In this document: positions 7,930 through 16,025 of the stretch, piece after piece
Layout: the number at the start of each line of letters is the position of its first letter
Numbering within the stretch: position 1 is the first letter of the stretch
NCBI RefSeq assembly: GCF_003236395.1
Contig: NZ_POUD01000006.1
Location: 1 to 64,000, forward strand
Direction of reading: 5' to 3'
DNA length: 64,000 nucleotides
DNA from: Nonomuraea aridisoli
Lineage (GTDB): Bacteria; Actinomycetota; Actinomycetes; Streptosporangiales; Streptosporangiaceae
Program-made: the position numbers and the translations under genes
The notes under the pieces: generated by a model
What the model saw: the letters and a program-made list of their open reading frames with translations, nothing else
Database searches by the model: none
What the model was told of the DNA's origin: nothing

Positions 7930-8670
7930 ATGGAACGAGAGTCGATCAGTCACATCGCTCACGGCGACCATCCGATCGCCGGGCCCCTCAGCGAGACCTC
8001 CGTGGAACGCCTGCTCGCCCGGGCGAAGCCGCCGCGCGGGGCGCGCATCCTCGACCTCGGCTGCGGCGAGGGCGCCTGGCTGACCAGGGCGCTGGCCCGC
8101 TACCCCGACGCGACCGCCGACGGGGTGGACGTCTCGGAGACGGCCCTCGCCGCCGCCGCCCATGAAGCGGACCGCCGCGGCGTCTCCGACCGGCTCCGGC
8201 TGCACCGTGTCCCCGCCGCGGACTTCACCGCCGAACAGCCGTACGACCTGGTGCTGTGCGTCGGGGCGACGCACGCGTTCGGCGGGCTGGCGCCGACCCT
8301 CGCGGCCGTCCGCCGCCACCTGGGCCCGCGCGGCCTCGCCCTGGTCGGCGAGGGCTTCTGGGAACGGCCGCCCACGCCGGAGGCCCTTCGCCTGATGGAC
8401 GCCAAGCCCGGCGACTTCGCCGACCTGGCGGGCACGGTGGAGGCCATGGAGGAGGCCGGTTTCGCCGCCGTCCACGGCCACACCAGCACCCCCGGCGAGT
8501 GGGACGCGTACGAGTGGTCGTGGACGGGCACCCTCACCTCCTGGGCGCTCGACCACCCGGGACCGGACGGCGAGGCCGCTCTGGCCGCCGCCCGCGGCCA
8601 CCGCGACATGTGGCTGCGCGGCTACCGGGGCGTGCTCGGCTTCGTCACCCTGCTGCTGCGCCGGGTGTGA
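7930..8670 (+). CDS. Class I SAM-dependent methyltransferase
   Basis: This is a 246-residue Rossmann-fold methyltransferase. Motif I ILDLGCGEGAWL binds SAM; the acidic residue ending strand 2 is in GVDVSE; motif IV is DLVLCVGATHAFGG. The C-terminus is rich in Trp and Tyr. The substrate cannot be read. ATG 7930 (MERES) is taken as the start; an in-frame ATG at 7897 that overlaps the ankyrin stop is the alternative. Its 3' end overlaps the convergent fusion oxidase gene by 26 nt. Confidence 0.85.
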   Translation: MERESISHIAHGDHPIAGPLSETSVERLLARAKPPRGARILDLGCGEGAWLTRALARYPDATADGVDVSETALAAAAHEADRRGVSDRLRLHRVPAADFTAEQPYDLVLCVGATHAFGGLAPTLAAVRRHLGPRGLALVGEGFWERPPTPEALRLMDAKPGDFADLAGTVEAMEEAGFAAVHGHTSTPGEWDAYEWSWTGTLTSWALDHPGPDGEAALAAARGHRDMWLRGYRGVLGFVTLLLRRV

Positions 8671-11005
8671 CATCGTCCTCGGCCGGGTCGATGGCGAAGT
8701 TGTCGCGGAAGACCTTGCCGGGGTCGTAGCGGCGCTTGAGCGCGCGCAGGCGCCGCAGGGTGTCGCCGGGGTAGGCCTCGCGCACGCGTTCGGGGCGCCG
8801 GTCGGTCTCGAAGTTGATGTACTGGCCGGAGAAGTGCGGCAGCAGGGCGTCCCAGGCGGGGTCGAGGTCCCTGCGGTTGTGGCCGAACGCGACGAGCTGG
8901 AAGTTCGCCGAGCGGCCCGCGTAGGCGGTCGCGTCGGGGGCGACGTCGGAGGCGGCGCCGCCCACCGACCGGATGTGGAAGAAGTACGTCAGGCCGCTGC
9001 GGACCAGCCGCGCCGCCGCCGCGGACAGCTCGGGCGTGAGGTGGTCGGCGAGCGCGGCGCGGGTCACCGGCTCCCCCTGGGCGTCGTGCGTGCCCGGCGG
9101 GACGTGCATGACCGCCGCGTACGGCAGCACCTGAATGGAGTAGTCCATCAGCGGCGCGGTCGCGGCGAGGGGCTGCAGCCGGCTGACGATCGTGTCGGCG
9201 TCGTCGGAGTCGACGACCGCCATCATCTGGGCGATGAGCGGCTGCCCCGGGCGGGGCCGGCCGAGGATGACGGCGCTGGTCACGTCGCGCGGCGCGGCCT
9301 CCATGGCGGCTCCCCAGCGTTCCAGGAAGTCCGCGGTGTCCGTGGCGTCCAGGACGAACTGGGCGAATCCCACGTCCCCCACCTCGTCGACCTCGAACTC
9401 GAACGACGTGACGATGCCGAAGTTGGCTCCCGCGCCGCGTACGCCCCAGAACAGCTCGGGGTTGTCGTGTTCGTCGGCGCGCACCTGGGAGCCGTCGGCG
9501 AGCACCATCTCGACGGCGCGCATGTGGTCGATGGTGAGGCCGTGCTCGCGGACGAGCCAGCCGATGCCGCCCGCGGTGGCCAGGCCGCCGACGCCGACGC
9601 CGCCGTAGTCGCCGGAGCTGAGCGCCCACCCGTACGGGGCCAGCGCCGCGGCGACGTCGCTCCAGCGGGCGCCCGGTCCGATGCGCACCCGGCGGGTCTC
9701 CTTGTCGAGGACCTCGATGGTGTTGAGCCGGGAGACGTCGATGACGATGCCGCCGTTGTTGGTGGAACGGCCGCTGATGCCGTGGCCGCCGCTGCGGATC
9801 GACAGCTTCACCGGCTGGGTGCGGGCGAAGCGGATGGCCTCGCCGACCTCGGCCGGGGTGCCGGGACGCAGGACCAGGCCGGGCGAGCCGCCGCGCAGGT
9901 AGGTCGAGCGCACGCGCGCGTACGCGGCGTCTCCCGGCTCGACGGCCGTGGCGGCCAGGGAGGCGGGGACGGCGTCGTAGTCGATGCCCTCGCGGCGCTT
10001 GCTCCGCACGAACGCGCTGCGCGCCGGCGCGGACTCCACGACACCGCGGGCCCGGCGCTCGCGCCCGACGGCCGTGCGCAGGGCCGGGACCACTTCCGCG
10101 GCGAAGCGCCGCAAGGTCTCCGGGTCGCCGGCCTCCAGTACGAACGTGGCGAACCCGGCGTCGACGACGAGCGGGAGGAGGTCGGCGATCCACTTCTCGG
10201 GCGGGCCGGCCAGGAAGCCGCCGCGGGCGGGGGTGAAGCGGCCGGCGATGCGGGCCAGGCGGCGGATCTCACGCGGGTCGCGCCCCGCCTCGGCCGCCGC
10301 CGCGTCGATCACGTCCTGCGCCGCCACCAACTCACCGAGCCATGCACCGTCCGCCCCGGAGCGATCCGCCGCGGGGCCTTCCGTCGCGAGTCCGGCCGCC
10401 GCAGGGGCGGCCTCGGGGCCGGCCGCTTCCTCCACCGCGGTGTCGCCGGGCGAGGCCGGTGGGGTTCCGAGGGCGCGTGGGGAGGTCCAGCCGTCGGCCT
10501 TCTGGCCGGCCAGGCGCAGGAGGGCGGGGTCGGCCCCGTCGATCCACAGCGGGACGGTCCGGGCCGGAGCGGGGCCCCGATCCGCGCCCGCCACCCGGTG
10601 GTGCTTCCCCTCGACGTACAGCGGCGACCGCTCGGAGGCCGACCACATCCCCCGGATGACGTCGATCGCCTCCCCCACGGCGCCGGCATCCCTTGCGGGG
10701 GCGAGGGCCAGGTCGACCCGGCCGTCCGCGAGGAGGTCGAGGCTGGCCGCGGCGCGCGCCAGGACGGCGGGGTTGCCGTCCGGCGCGGGCGCGGCGAGCA
10801 GCCGGACGCGGCTCGTCCGGCCGGCGGCCCAGCTCGCCAGCGTCCAGGGGTCGGCCTGCGCGGGCCCGCCGGAGAAGGCGACGAGGTCGTAGCCGAGCTC
10901 CTCACTCAGCCGGGCCAGGTCCATGAGGTCCTCCAGCGCCCCGGGCCCGGCGGGCTCGCCGGGCGTGAGCAGGACGCCGAAGCGGAGGGGATGACCGTAA
11001 TCCAT
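8645..11005 (-). CDS. LLM flavin oxidoreductase / FAD-linked oxidase fusion
   Basis: This is a 786-residue two-enzyme fusion. Residues 1-320 form a luciferase-like monooxygenase (LLM) domain interrupted by an Ala/Gly/Pro-rich insert at about 178-225. Residues 345-786 are a berberine-bridge/VAO-type FAD oxidase: PCMH core with RSGGHG (H408, the usual 8-alpha-histidyl FAD link), GVGVGGLATAGG, and a BBE tail rich in YDPGKVF. The second (cysteinyl) FAD link is absent: the usual Cys motif reads SSGDYGGVG. The start ATG lies 2 nt after the stop of the stand-alone LLM gene upstream, so the two form an operon. Substrates are unknown; an oxygen-dependent two-step oxidation is inference. Confidence 0.85.
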   Translation of the reverse strand: MDYGHPLRFGVLLTPGEPAGPGALEDLMDLARLSEELGYDLVAFSGGPAQADPWTLASWAAGRTSRVRLLAAPAPDGNPAVLARAAASLDLLADGRVDLALAPARDAGAVGEAIDVIRGMWSASERSPLYVEGKHHRVAGADRGPAPARTVPLWIDGADPALLRLAGQKADGWTSPRALGTPPASPGDTAVEEAAGPEAAPAAAGLATEGPAADRSGADGAWLGELVAAQDVIDAAAAEAGRDPREIRRLARIAGRFTPARGGFLAGPPEKWIADLLPLVVDAGFATFVLEAGDPETLRRFAAEVVPALRTAVGRERRARGVVESAPARSAFVRSKRREGIDYDAVPASLAATAVEPGDAAYARVRSTYLRGGSPGLVLRPGTPAEVGEAIRFARTQPVKLSIRSGGHGISGRSTNNGGIVIDVSRLNTIEVLDKETRRVRIGPGARWSDVAAALAPYGWALSSGDYGGVGVGGLATAGGIGWLVREHGLTIDHMRAVEMVLADGSQVRADEHDNPELFWGVRGAGANFGIVTSFEFEVDEVGDVGFAQFVLDATDTADFLERWGAAMEAAPRDVTSAVILGRPRPGQPLIAQMMAVVDSDDADTIVSRLQPLAATAPLMDYSIQVLPYAAVMHVPPGTHDAQGEPVTRAALADHLTPELSAAAARLVRSGLTYFFHIRSVGGAASDVAPDATAYAGRSANFQLVAFGHNRRDLDPAWDALLPHFSGQYINFETDRRPERVREAYPGDTLRRLRALKRRYDPGKVFRDNFAIDPAEDDVTPGAAAG

Positions 11006-11007
11006 GA

Positions 11008-11919
11008 TCAACGCGCCGATCCTCGCGCGCTGCGCTCCTTGGCCACCAGCTCGCGGACGAGCGGGGCGACCTCGCCGCCGAACGTCCGGATCGCTGCCGG
11101 ATCGTCGCCCATCATGATGTACGCCGAGAAGCCGTACTCCAGGGTCAGCACCGCGAGCTGCTCGGCCCACTGCTCCGGCGGCCCGGACAGCAGCCGGTCC
11201 CCCGCGGCCCCGAACCGCCCGGACACGTTGAGCAGGCGGCGGACCGCCGCGGGCTCCCGTCCGGCCCCGGCCGCGGCCTCGTCGATGATCGCGTTGGCCT
11301 CGGTAATCGCGTCCAGGCTCTCCATGTACGACAGCGACGGCAGCCACCCGTCGGCCTTGGACCCGACGAGCCGGAGCATCCTCGGCTTGTACGCCCCCAG
11401 CCAGATGCCGATGTCGTGGGCGGGCGCCGGGCCGCGTTTGGCCCCGGCGACCTGGTAGTACGTGCCGTCCACCCGGAAGCGCGAGGTGTCGGCCGTGTCC
11501 CACAGCCCGCGGATGACGTCGATGGCCTCGCTCAGCGCGTCCACGGCCTGGCCGGGGGTCAGCCGCCGGCCGCCCATGGCCTCGATGGCGTCCCAGAAAC
11601 CGCCGGCGCCGAGGCCCAGCTCGAACCGGCCCCCGCTGAGCAAATCGAGGCTGGCCGCGGCGCGGGCGAGCACGGCGGGCGGGCGGAGCGGCAGGTTGAC
11701 GACGTTGCCCGACAGGCGGACGCGCTCCGTCCGCGCGGCGACGTACGACATCAGCGTCCAGGTGTCGAGGAAGGCCGCCTGGTACGGGTGGTCCTGGAAG
11801 GTCACGAGGTCGAGCCCCGCCGCCTCCGACTCCTGCGCCAAGGCGACGACGTCCTGCGGCGCGGCGTTCGCCGGGGTGATGAACGACCCGAACAGCAGGT
11901 CGTGGCCGTAGTCAGGCAT
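11008..11919 (-). CDS. LLM class F420/FMN-dependent oxidoreductase
   Basis: This is a 303-residue luciferase-like monooxygenase of the F420/FMN class. Seen: YGHDLLFGSFITP at the N-terminus, FQDHPYQ, ASLDLLSGGRFELGLGAGGF (the most conserved family segment), and DVIRGLW. It resembles the LLM half of the next gene, so the pair probably arose by duplication and later fusion. GGAGGAGGAG 6-7 nt before ATG 11919 fixes the start; the open frame extends to 11976 without a better site. Substrate unknown. Confidence 0.88.
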   Translation of the reverse strand: MPDYGHDLLFGSFITPANAAPQDVVALAQESEAAGLDLVTFQDHPYQAAFLDTWTLMSYVAARTERVRLSGNVVNLPLRPPAVLARAAASLDLLSGGRFELGLGAGGFWDAIEAMGGRRLTPGQAVDALSEAIDVIRGLWDTADTSRFRVDGTYYQVAGAKRGPAPAHDIGIWLGAYKPRMLRLVGSKADGWLPSLSYMESLDAITEANAIIDEAAAGAGREPAAVRRLLNVSGRFGAAGDRLLSGPPEQWAEQLAVLTLEYGFSAYIMMGDDPAAIRTFGGEVAPLVRELVAKERSARGSAR

Positions 11920-12035
11920 GCTCGCTCCTCCTCCGCCCCGCACAGGGACAGATATGTTTTCCCGAAGAATATCCAATGCCAGACGATCGGCAGAACAGCA
12001 GGTTCCGCCCGGTTATTCCGGCCTGGCCATCCGGG

Positions 12036-12563
12036 TCAGCGGCGGGTGCCGTCGGAGAGCATCTCCTCGGCCACGGAGCACGGGTCCTTGGCGGGCTCGA
12101 CGTCGCGGACGTCGCAGGCCACGCGCGTCAGCAGCCTCCGGAACGTCGCCCGTTCGGCCGGCGAGAGCGTGCCGAGCAGGGCGTCCTCGGCTTCGTGGAC
12201 GCGCCCTTCCAGCTCACGGAAGGCGCGCTCGCCCTCGGGGGTGGCCACGATGCGGCGCCGGCGGCGGTCGGCGGGGTTGAGCCGCCGCTCCACCAGACCC
12301 GCCCGGACCAGGTCGTCGATCAGGTACGTCAGCACGGTCCTGTCGATGCCGAGATGGGCGGCCAGGGCGAGCTGGGTCGGGTGGTCGCCGCCCACGACGG
12401 CGGCGAGCGTCTGGTAACCGCGCGGCCCGTGCGGGAAGTCGCCGATCACGGAGACGACGGAGCTCTGGTAGGCGCGCAGCAGCACCCCGAGCGTCCAGCC
12501 GAAGTTCTCCCCCGCATCGCGGGAGGTTTCCTCAGGGGTCGCTTCGGGTCGCTGGGTGCTCAT
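12036..12563 (-). CDS. MarR family transcriptional regulator
   Basis: This is a 175-residue winged-HTH protein. The recognition region is TQLALAAHLGIDRTVLTYLIDDLVRAGLVERR (quoted here in part: residues around LAAHLGIDRTVLTYL) followed by the wing DRRRRRIVATPEG. It is divergent from the secreted peptidase at 12726 with 162 bp between them, holding a 22-bp dyad at 12639. Control of the peptidase or of itself is plausible. Ligand unknown. Confidence 0.87.
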   Translation of the reverse strand: MSTQRPEATPEETSRDAGENFGWTLGVLLRAYQSSVVSVIGDFPHGPRGYQTLAAVVGGDHPTQLALAAHLGIDRTVLTYLIDDLVRAGLVERRLNPADRRRRRIVATPEGERAFRELEGRVHEAEDALLGTLSPAERATFRRLLTRVACDVRDVEPAKDPCSVAEEMLSDGTRR

Positions 12564-12638
12564 GCGCGCATCTTACCCACGTCGGTGCGCCGTCAGATTT
12601 TCCGGCCGGCCAAAGCATCTGTCACACCACACATCTTG

Positions 12639-12660
12639 AGGATGACCCGGAAGTCATCCT
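12639..12660. promoter_or_regulatory. 22-bp inverted repeat between marR and peptidase gene
   Basis: AGGATGAC-CCGGAA-GTCATCCT has perfect 8-bp arms and a 6-nt spacer, flanked by TTG on the left and TGA on the right. It lies 76 nt upstream of the MarR start and 66 nt upstream of the peptidase start. Its size suits a dimeric MarR-type regulator; no -35/-10 pair could be assigned confidently. Confidence 0.5.
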
Positions 12661-12725
12661 TGAGTCGGATGGACCTGTCATGCCTTCTGCTCAATGATCG
12701 GGTTTTCCCGATGATTGGGCGTGAT

Positions 12726-14261
12726 ATGCGAAGAACAGCGTTGATCCTCGGCCTCTTAGGCTCCCTCACCCTGTCCCTCCTGCCCGCGGTCCCCGCCTTC
12801 GCCGCGACCGAGTCCATCGCGTGGGCCCCATGCCCCGAGGACGCCACGGCCGAGTGCGGCACCCTCACCGTTCCCGTGGACTGGGACGAGCCGGACGGCG
12901 AGACGTTCGAGCTCGCCGTCGCCCGCCGCAAGGCCACCGACCCCGGGGCCCGTATCGGCTCCCTCGTGATCAACCCGGGCGGCCCCGGCGGATCCGGGGT
13001 GAACGCCGTCCTCGGCGGGCTCGGCTTCACGCCGGAGCTCACCAGCCGCTTCGACGTCGTGGGTTTCGACCCGCGCGGGGTGGCCCGCAGCCACCCGATC
13101 CTGTGCTCGGCGGAGCTCGCCAGGCAGGCCCCCGACACGCTGTCCATCGACAGCCAGGCCGCCTTCGACGCGCTGCTGGCCTTCAACGAGCGCTACCGGC
13201 AGGACTGCCGGCAGCGCACGGGCGCTCTCTACGACCACGTCGACACCGGCAGCGTCGTCCGCGACCTCGACGCCCTGCGCGCCGCCCTCGGCGACGACAA
13301 GCTCACCTACTACGGCATCTCGTACGGCACCCTCATCGGCCAGCTGTACGCCGAGCGCCACCCCCGCCGGGTGCGCGCCCTCGTGCTCGACAGCAACATG
13401 GACCACAGCCTCGGCACGAAGGCGTTCCTCGACACCGAGGCGTGGACCGCGCAGGACTCCTTCGACGAGTTCGTCTCCTGGTGCGAGGCGACCGCCGCGT
13501 GCGCGCTGCACGGGCGCGACGTGCGGGCGGTGTGGAAGGAGCTGCTGGCCCGCGCCGACCGGGGCGAGCTGGAGTTCCCCGGCGCTCCCGGTGTCCCGCT
13601 CACCAGGATGACCCTCGTCTCGCAGGCGTTCGGGGCGTTCTACGGGCCGGCGTACCAGCAGCTGGCCGAGCTGCTGGCGGCCCTGGAGAGCGGTGCGGGC
13701 ACGGCGCGGCCGATCGTGACGCCGCCGGCCGCCGCCCGCGGGCAGGAGCAGGTGATCAACGACCCCACCCGGATCTTCTGCCAGGACTGGCTGCTGCCCG
13801 TCCGCGACCACCGCGAATGGGCACGGCTGCTGGAGCGGTCGGCCAGGATCGCCCCGGACATGCTGGTCAGCGCGGCGGCCCACCCGATCACGGCGGCCTG
13901 CCTCGGCACGCCCGCCCCGATCCCGAACCCGCAGCACCGCCTGCGGGTGTCCGGCACTCCCCCGCTGCTGCTCGGCAACGCCCTGCACGACCCCGCCACC
14001 GGCTACCCGTGGGCGGTCAACGCGGCACGGCAGATCGGCCGTGAGGCCCGGCTGCTCACGTACGAGGGCTGGGGACACGGCGTCTACGGCCGCGGCCCCT
14101 GCCCGACCGAGGCCATCGACGCGTACCTGACCTCGCTCACCGTCCCGGCCGAGGGGGCACGGTGTGAGGCCGTGCCGCCGTCCGAGGCCGCCCCGCTGCG
14201 CGCCCGGCCGCTTCCGGGCCCGATGCCCGGGCTGCCCGGCTGGACGTACGACCTGTCGTAA
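12726..14261 (+). CDS. Secreted alpha/beta hydrolase, tripeptidyl aminopeptidase-like
   Basis: This is a 511-residue exported serine hydrolase of the Streptomyces tripeptidyl aminopeptidase (Tap/SlpD-E) group. It has a signal peptide ending near PAFAATES (residues 23-30), the oxyanion motif NPGGPGGSG (83-91), nucleophile S199 in GISYG, a late Asp in GNALHDPATGYPW and His in WGHGVYG. It probably cleaves short N-terminal peptides outside the cell. Codon 11 is TTA (12756-12758), a rare Leu codon that in Streptomyces depends on the bldA tRNA. ATG 12726 gives a normal signal peptide; ATG 12711 is possible. Confidence 0.88.
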   Translation: MRRTALILGLLGSLTLSLLPAVPAFAATESIAWAPCPEDATAECGTLTVPVDWDEPDGETFELAVARRKATDPGARIGSLVINPGGPGGSGVNAVLGGLGFTPELTSRFDVVGFDPRGVARSHPILCSAELARQAPDTLSIDSQAAFDALLAFNERYRQDCRQRTGALYDHVDTGSVVRDLDALRAALGDDKLTYYGISYGTLIGQLYAERHPRRVRALVLDSNMDHSLGTKAFLDTEAWTAQDSFDEFVSWCEATAACALHGRDVRAVWKELLARADRGELEFPGAPGVPLTRMTLVSQAFGAFYGPAYQQLAELLAALESGAGTARPIVTPPAAARGQEQVINDPTRIFCQDWLLPVRDHREWARLLERSARIAPDMLVSAAAHPITAACLGTPAPIPNPQHRLRVSGTPPLLLGNALHDPATGYPWAVNAARQIGREARLLTYEGWGHGVYGRGPCPTEAIDAYLTSLTVPAEGARCEAVPPSEAAPLRARPLPGPMPGLPGWTYDLS

Positions 14262-14276
14262 GAGACCGGGCACGGC

Positions 14277-14305
14277 AACGGCGCGCCGCACGGCGGCGCG
14301 CCGTT
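14277..14305 (+). terminator. Hairpin terminator after the peptidase gene
   Basis: AACGGCGCGCCG and CGGCGCGCCGTT form a perfect 12-bp stem with a 5-nt loop, 15 nt after the stop codon. No long T tract follows, which is usual for actinobacterial terminators. Confidence 0.65.
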
Positions 14306-14358
14306 CGCCGTCAGCGCGGCTCACGAGCGCGACCGCCCTCCGGGATGGTGAATCGGCG

Positions 14359-14412
14359 TTTACAAATCCGGCTCGGGGTCGGTAGGTTAGTAAACGAATC
14401 GACGTTTACTAA
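14359..14412 (+). promoter_or_regulatory. Promoter with 26-bp palindromic operator
   Basis: TTTACA (14359-14364), 18 nt, TAGGTT (14383-14388) form a promoter. The -10 box runs into a perfect dyad TTAGTAAACG-AATCGA-CGTTTACTAA (14387-14412, 10-bp arms). A third half-site CGTTTACAAA (14357-14366) covers the -35 box. The motif is typical of TetR repressors; no TetR gene adjoins it, so the regulator is encoded elsewhere or is one of the two TetR proteins in this window. Confidence 0.7.
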
Positions 14413-14425
14413 TTGGGAGGAACGT

Positions 14426-14965
14426 ATGTCCGTACCGTTCACCTGCTCCGTGTTCATCGGCGTCAGCCTCGACGGGTTCATCGCGCGGGAGGACGGCGAC
14501 CTCGAGTGGCTCGTGAGCCGGGGTGAGGCGGCCGGCGGCGACCTCGGCTACGACGCGTTCATCTCCGGCATCGACGCCGTCGTGACCGGGCGGGGCACGT
14601 ACGAGGCGGGGCTCTCCTTCGAGACGTGGCCGCACGAGGGCCGGCACTGCGCCGTGCTCAGCACCACCCTGGAGGAGGGCGCCGACCCGCGCATCACCGT
14701 CTACCGTGACCTCGGCTCCTGCCTGAAGGGCCTCACCGAACGCGGCGCCAAGGGCGTGTACGTCGACGGCGGCCAGGTCATCCGGACGTTCCTGCGGGAG
14801 GGGCTGATCGACACGATGACGATCACGACGGCGCCGGTGCTGATCGGGTCGGGGTTGCCGCTGTTCGGGCCGGTGGGCGGCGACGTCCCGCTCGTGCACG
14901 TGTCCACCCGGACGTTCGGGGCGGGTGTCGTGCAGTCCACGTACGCCGTCGAACGCCGCGACTAG
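14426..14965 (+). CDS. Dihydrofolate reductase / RibD C-terminal family protein
   Basis: This is a 179-residue NADPH-dependent reductase-fold protein. Family features seen: VFIGVSLDGFIAREDGDLEWL at the N-terminus (quoted in part), GIDAVVTGRGTYE, VYVDGGQVIRTFLREGLID, and APVLIGSGLPLFG. Members reduce pteridine- or flavin-precursor-like compounds, but most are uncharacterised. ATG 14426 has GGGAGG 7 nt upstream. It is preceded by a strong operator and ends 31 nt before a convergent hypothetical gene. Confidence 0.88.
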   Translation: MSVPFTCSVFIGVSLDGFIAREDGDLEWLVSRGEAAGGDLGYDAFISGIDAVVTGRGTYEAGLSFETWPHEGRHCAVLSTTLEEGADPRITVYRDLGSCLKGLTERGAKGVYVDGGQVIRTFLREGLIDTMTITTAPVLIGSGLPLFGPVGGDVPLVHVSTRTFGAGVVQSTYAVERRD

Positions 14966-14996
14966 CGGCGGACGAGGACCTTGGGAGATCGCCTTC

Positions 14997-15308
14997 TCAT
15001 GGCTCCGTACCCGTGTGGCCCACCTCTTCGCGGGCAGGCGCCCTGCCGGCGACCGCCGCCTCGGCCACCACGCCGATCCGGCCGGGATCACAGCGCACTA
15101 ACCCGTTGATCGCTCGCAGGTTGACGGACGGGCCTTCCGAGAAGCCGGGCCCCGTGATGGTGGCGTACCGGGGGGCTCGGCCGGAGAAGACGACCTCCAG
15201 CCTCCACACATCACGACGCAGCGTCACCACGATCTCAGAGGAAGAGCGGTCGGCCTCGATCTCCCAGCCGTGCCGACGTGCGCGGCTGAATAGCGCATGG
15301 GGATGCAT
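14997..15308 (-). CDS. Hypothetical protein
   Basis: This is a 103-residue protein of unknown function. Coding character is good: a mixed alpha/beta composition (WEIEADRSSSEIVVTL, then WRLEVVFSGRAPRYATITG) unlike a frame shadow, and AAGGGTG 8 nt before ATG 15308. The open frame continues far upstream without a better site; ATG 15329 is an alternative. There is no signal peptide or membrane helix. Confidence 0.6.
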   Translation of the reverse strand: MHPHALFSRARRHGWEIEADRSSSEIVVTLRRDVWRLEVVFSGRAPRYATITGPGFSEGPSVNLRAINGLVRCDPGRIGVVAEAAVAGRAPAREEVGHTGTEP

Positions 15309-15527
15309 CCGGTTGTCACCCTTCGTCATCAGAGGGGAATCACTCGGCTCGTGGGCGAATTCGACTGTCTGTCCCTGAGACGGTTGAGGTGGGGGAAACG
15401 GAGCCATGTCCCGCCGACTGAGCGTCTTCCTTTTTGGGGTGGGCCCTTGGGCGTAAAGGTGGACCCGCACGGGGTTCATCGCGGCCGGGGCCGGTGCGAG
15501 ACTGGAAGTGACGGAAGGGGGCACGTC

Positions 15528-15890
15528 ATGATCGAGGTCAAGAGCATCGACAAGCCGGACGAACGCCGTGACTTCCCGAGGGGCCATCTGGAGCTGTGCA
15601 ACCTCAGCGGCCTGACGTTCGCGGTGGCCACGTACGAGCCCGGCTGGCGCTGGTCGGAGTCGCTCCGTGAGATCAGCGGCACGGACTCCTGCCAGATCCA
15701 CCACTCCGCGTTCGTCGTGGCGGGGCGCATGCGCATCCGCATGGAGGACGGCGCCGAATCCGAGGTCGGCCCGGGCGACGTCTTCGACTGCCCGCCCGGA
15801 CACGACGCCTGGGTGGTCGGCGACGAGCAGGTCGTCATCTACGACTTCTCCGGCCGCATGACCGACTACGCCAAGGCCACCGGCGTCTGA
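15528..15890 (+). CDS. Cupin domain protein
   Basis: This is a 120-residue single-domain cupin. Motif 1 is degenerate (IHHSAFVVAGRMRIRMEDG), and motif 2 appears as GPGDVFDCPPGHDAWVVG, a small beta-barrel that usually binds a metal or small ligand. A GGAAGGGGG ribosome site precedes ATG 15528. Function unknown; similar stand-alone cupins sense small molecules or act as isomerases. A terminator follows directly. Confidence 0.82.
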   Translation: MIEVKSIDKPDERRDFPRGHLELCNLSGLTFAVATYEPGWRWSESLREISGTDSCQIHHSAFVVAGRMRIRMEDGAESEVGPGDVFDCPPGHDAWVVGDEQVVIYDFSGRMTDYAKATGV

Positions 15891-15899
15891 CCACCGAGC

Positions 15900-15930
15900 C
15901 CGTCACCGGCACAGTCCGGGCCGGTGACGG
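15900..15930 (+). terminator. Hairpin terminator after the cupin gene
   Basis: CCGTCACCGGC and GCCGGTGACGG make a perfect 11-bp stem with a 9-nt loop, beginning 10 nt after the cupin stop. No T tract follows. Confidence 0.6.
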
Positions 15931-16025
15931 CGCCGGCCCCGGTAGACCGCACCACGAAGCGCCGGTTGCGTACGGACGGGACCTCCCGCCGGGCGGGCGA
16001 TCCCGTCCGTGCAAAAATGCGCGCT

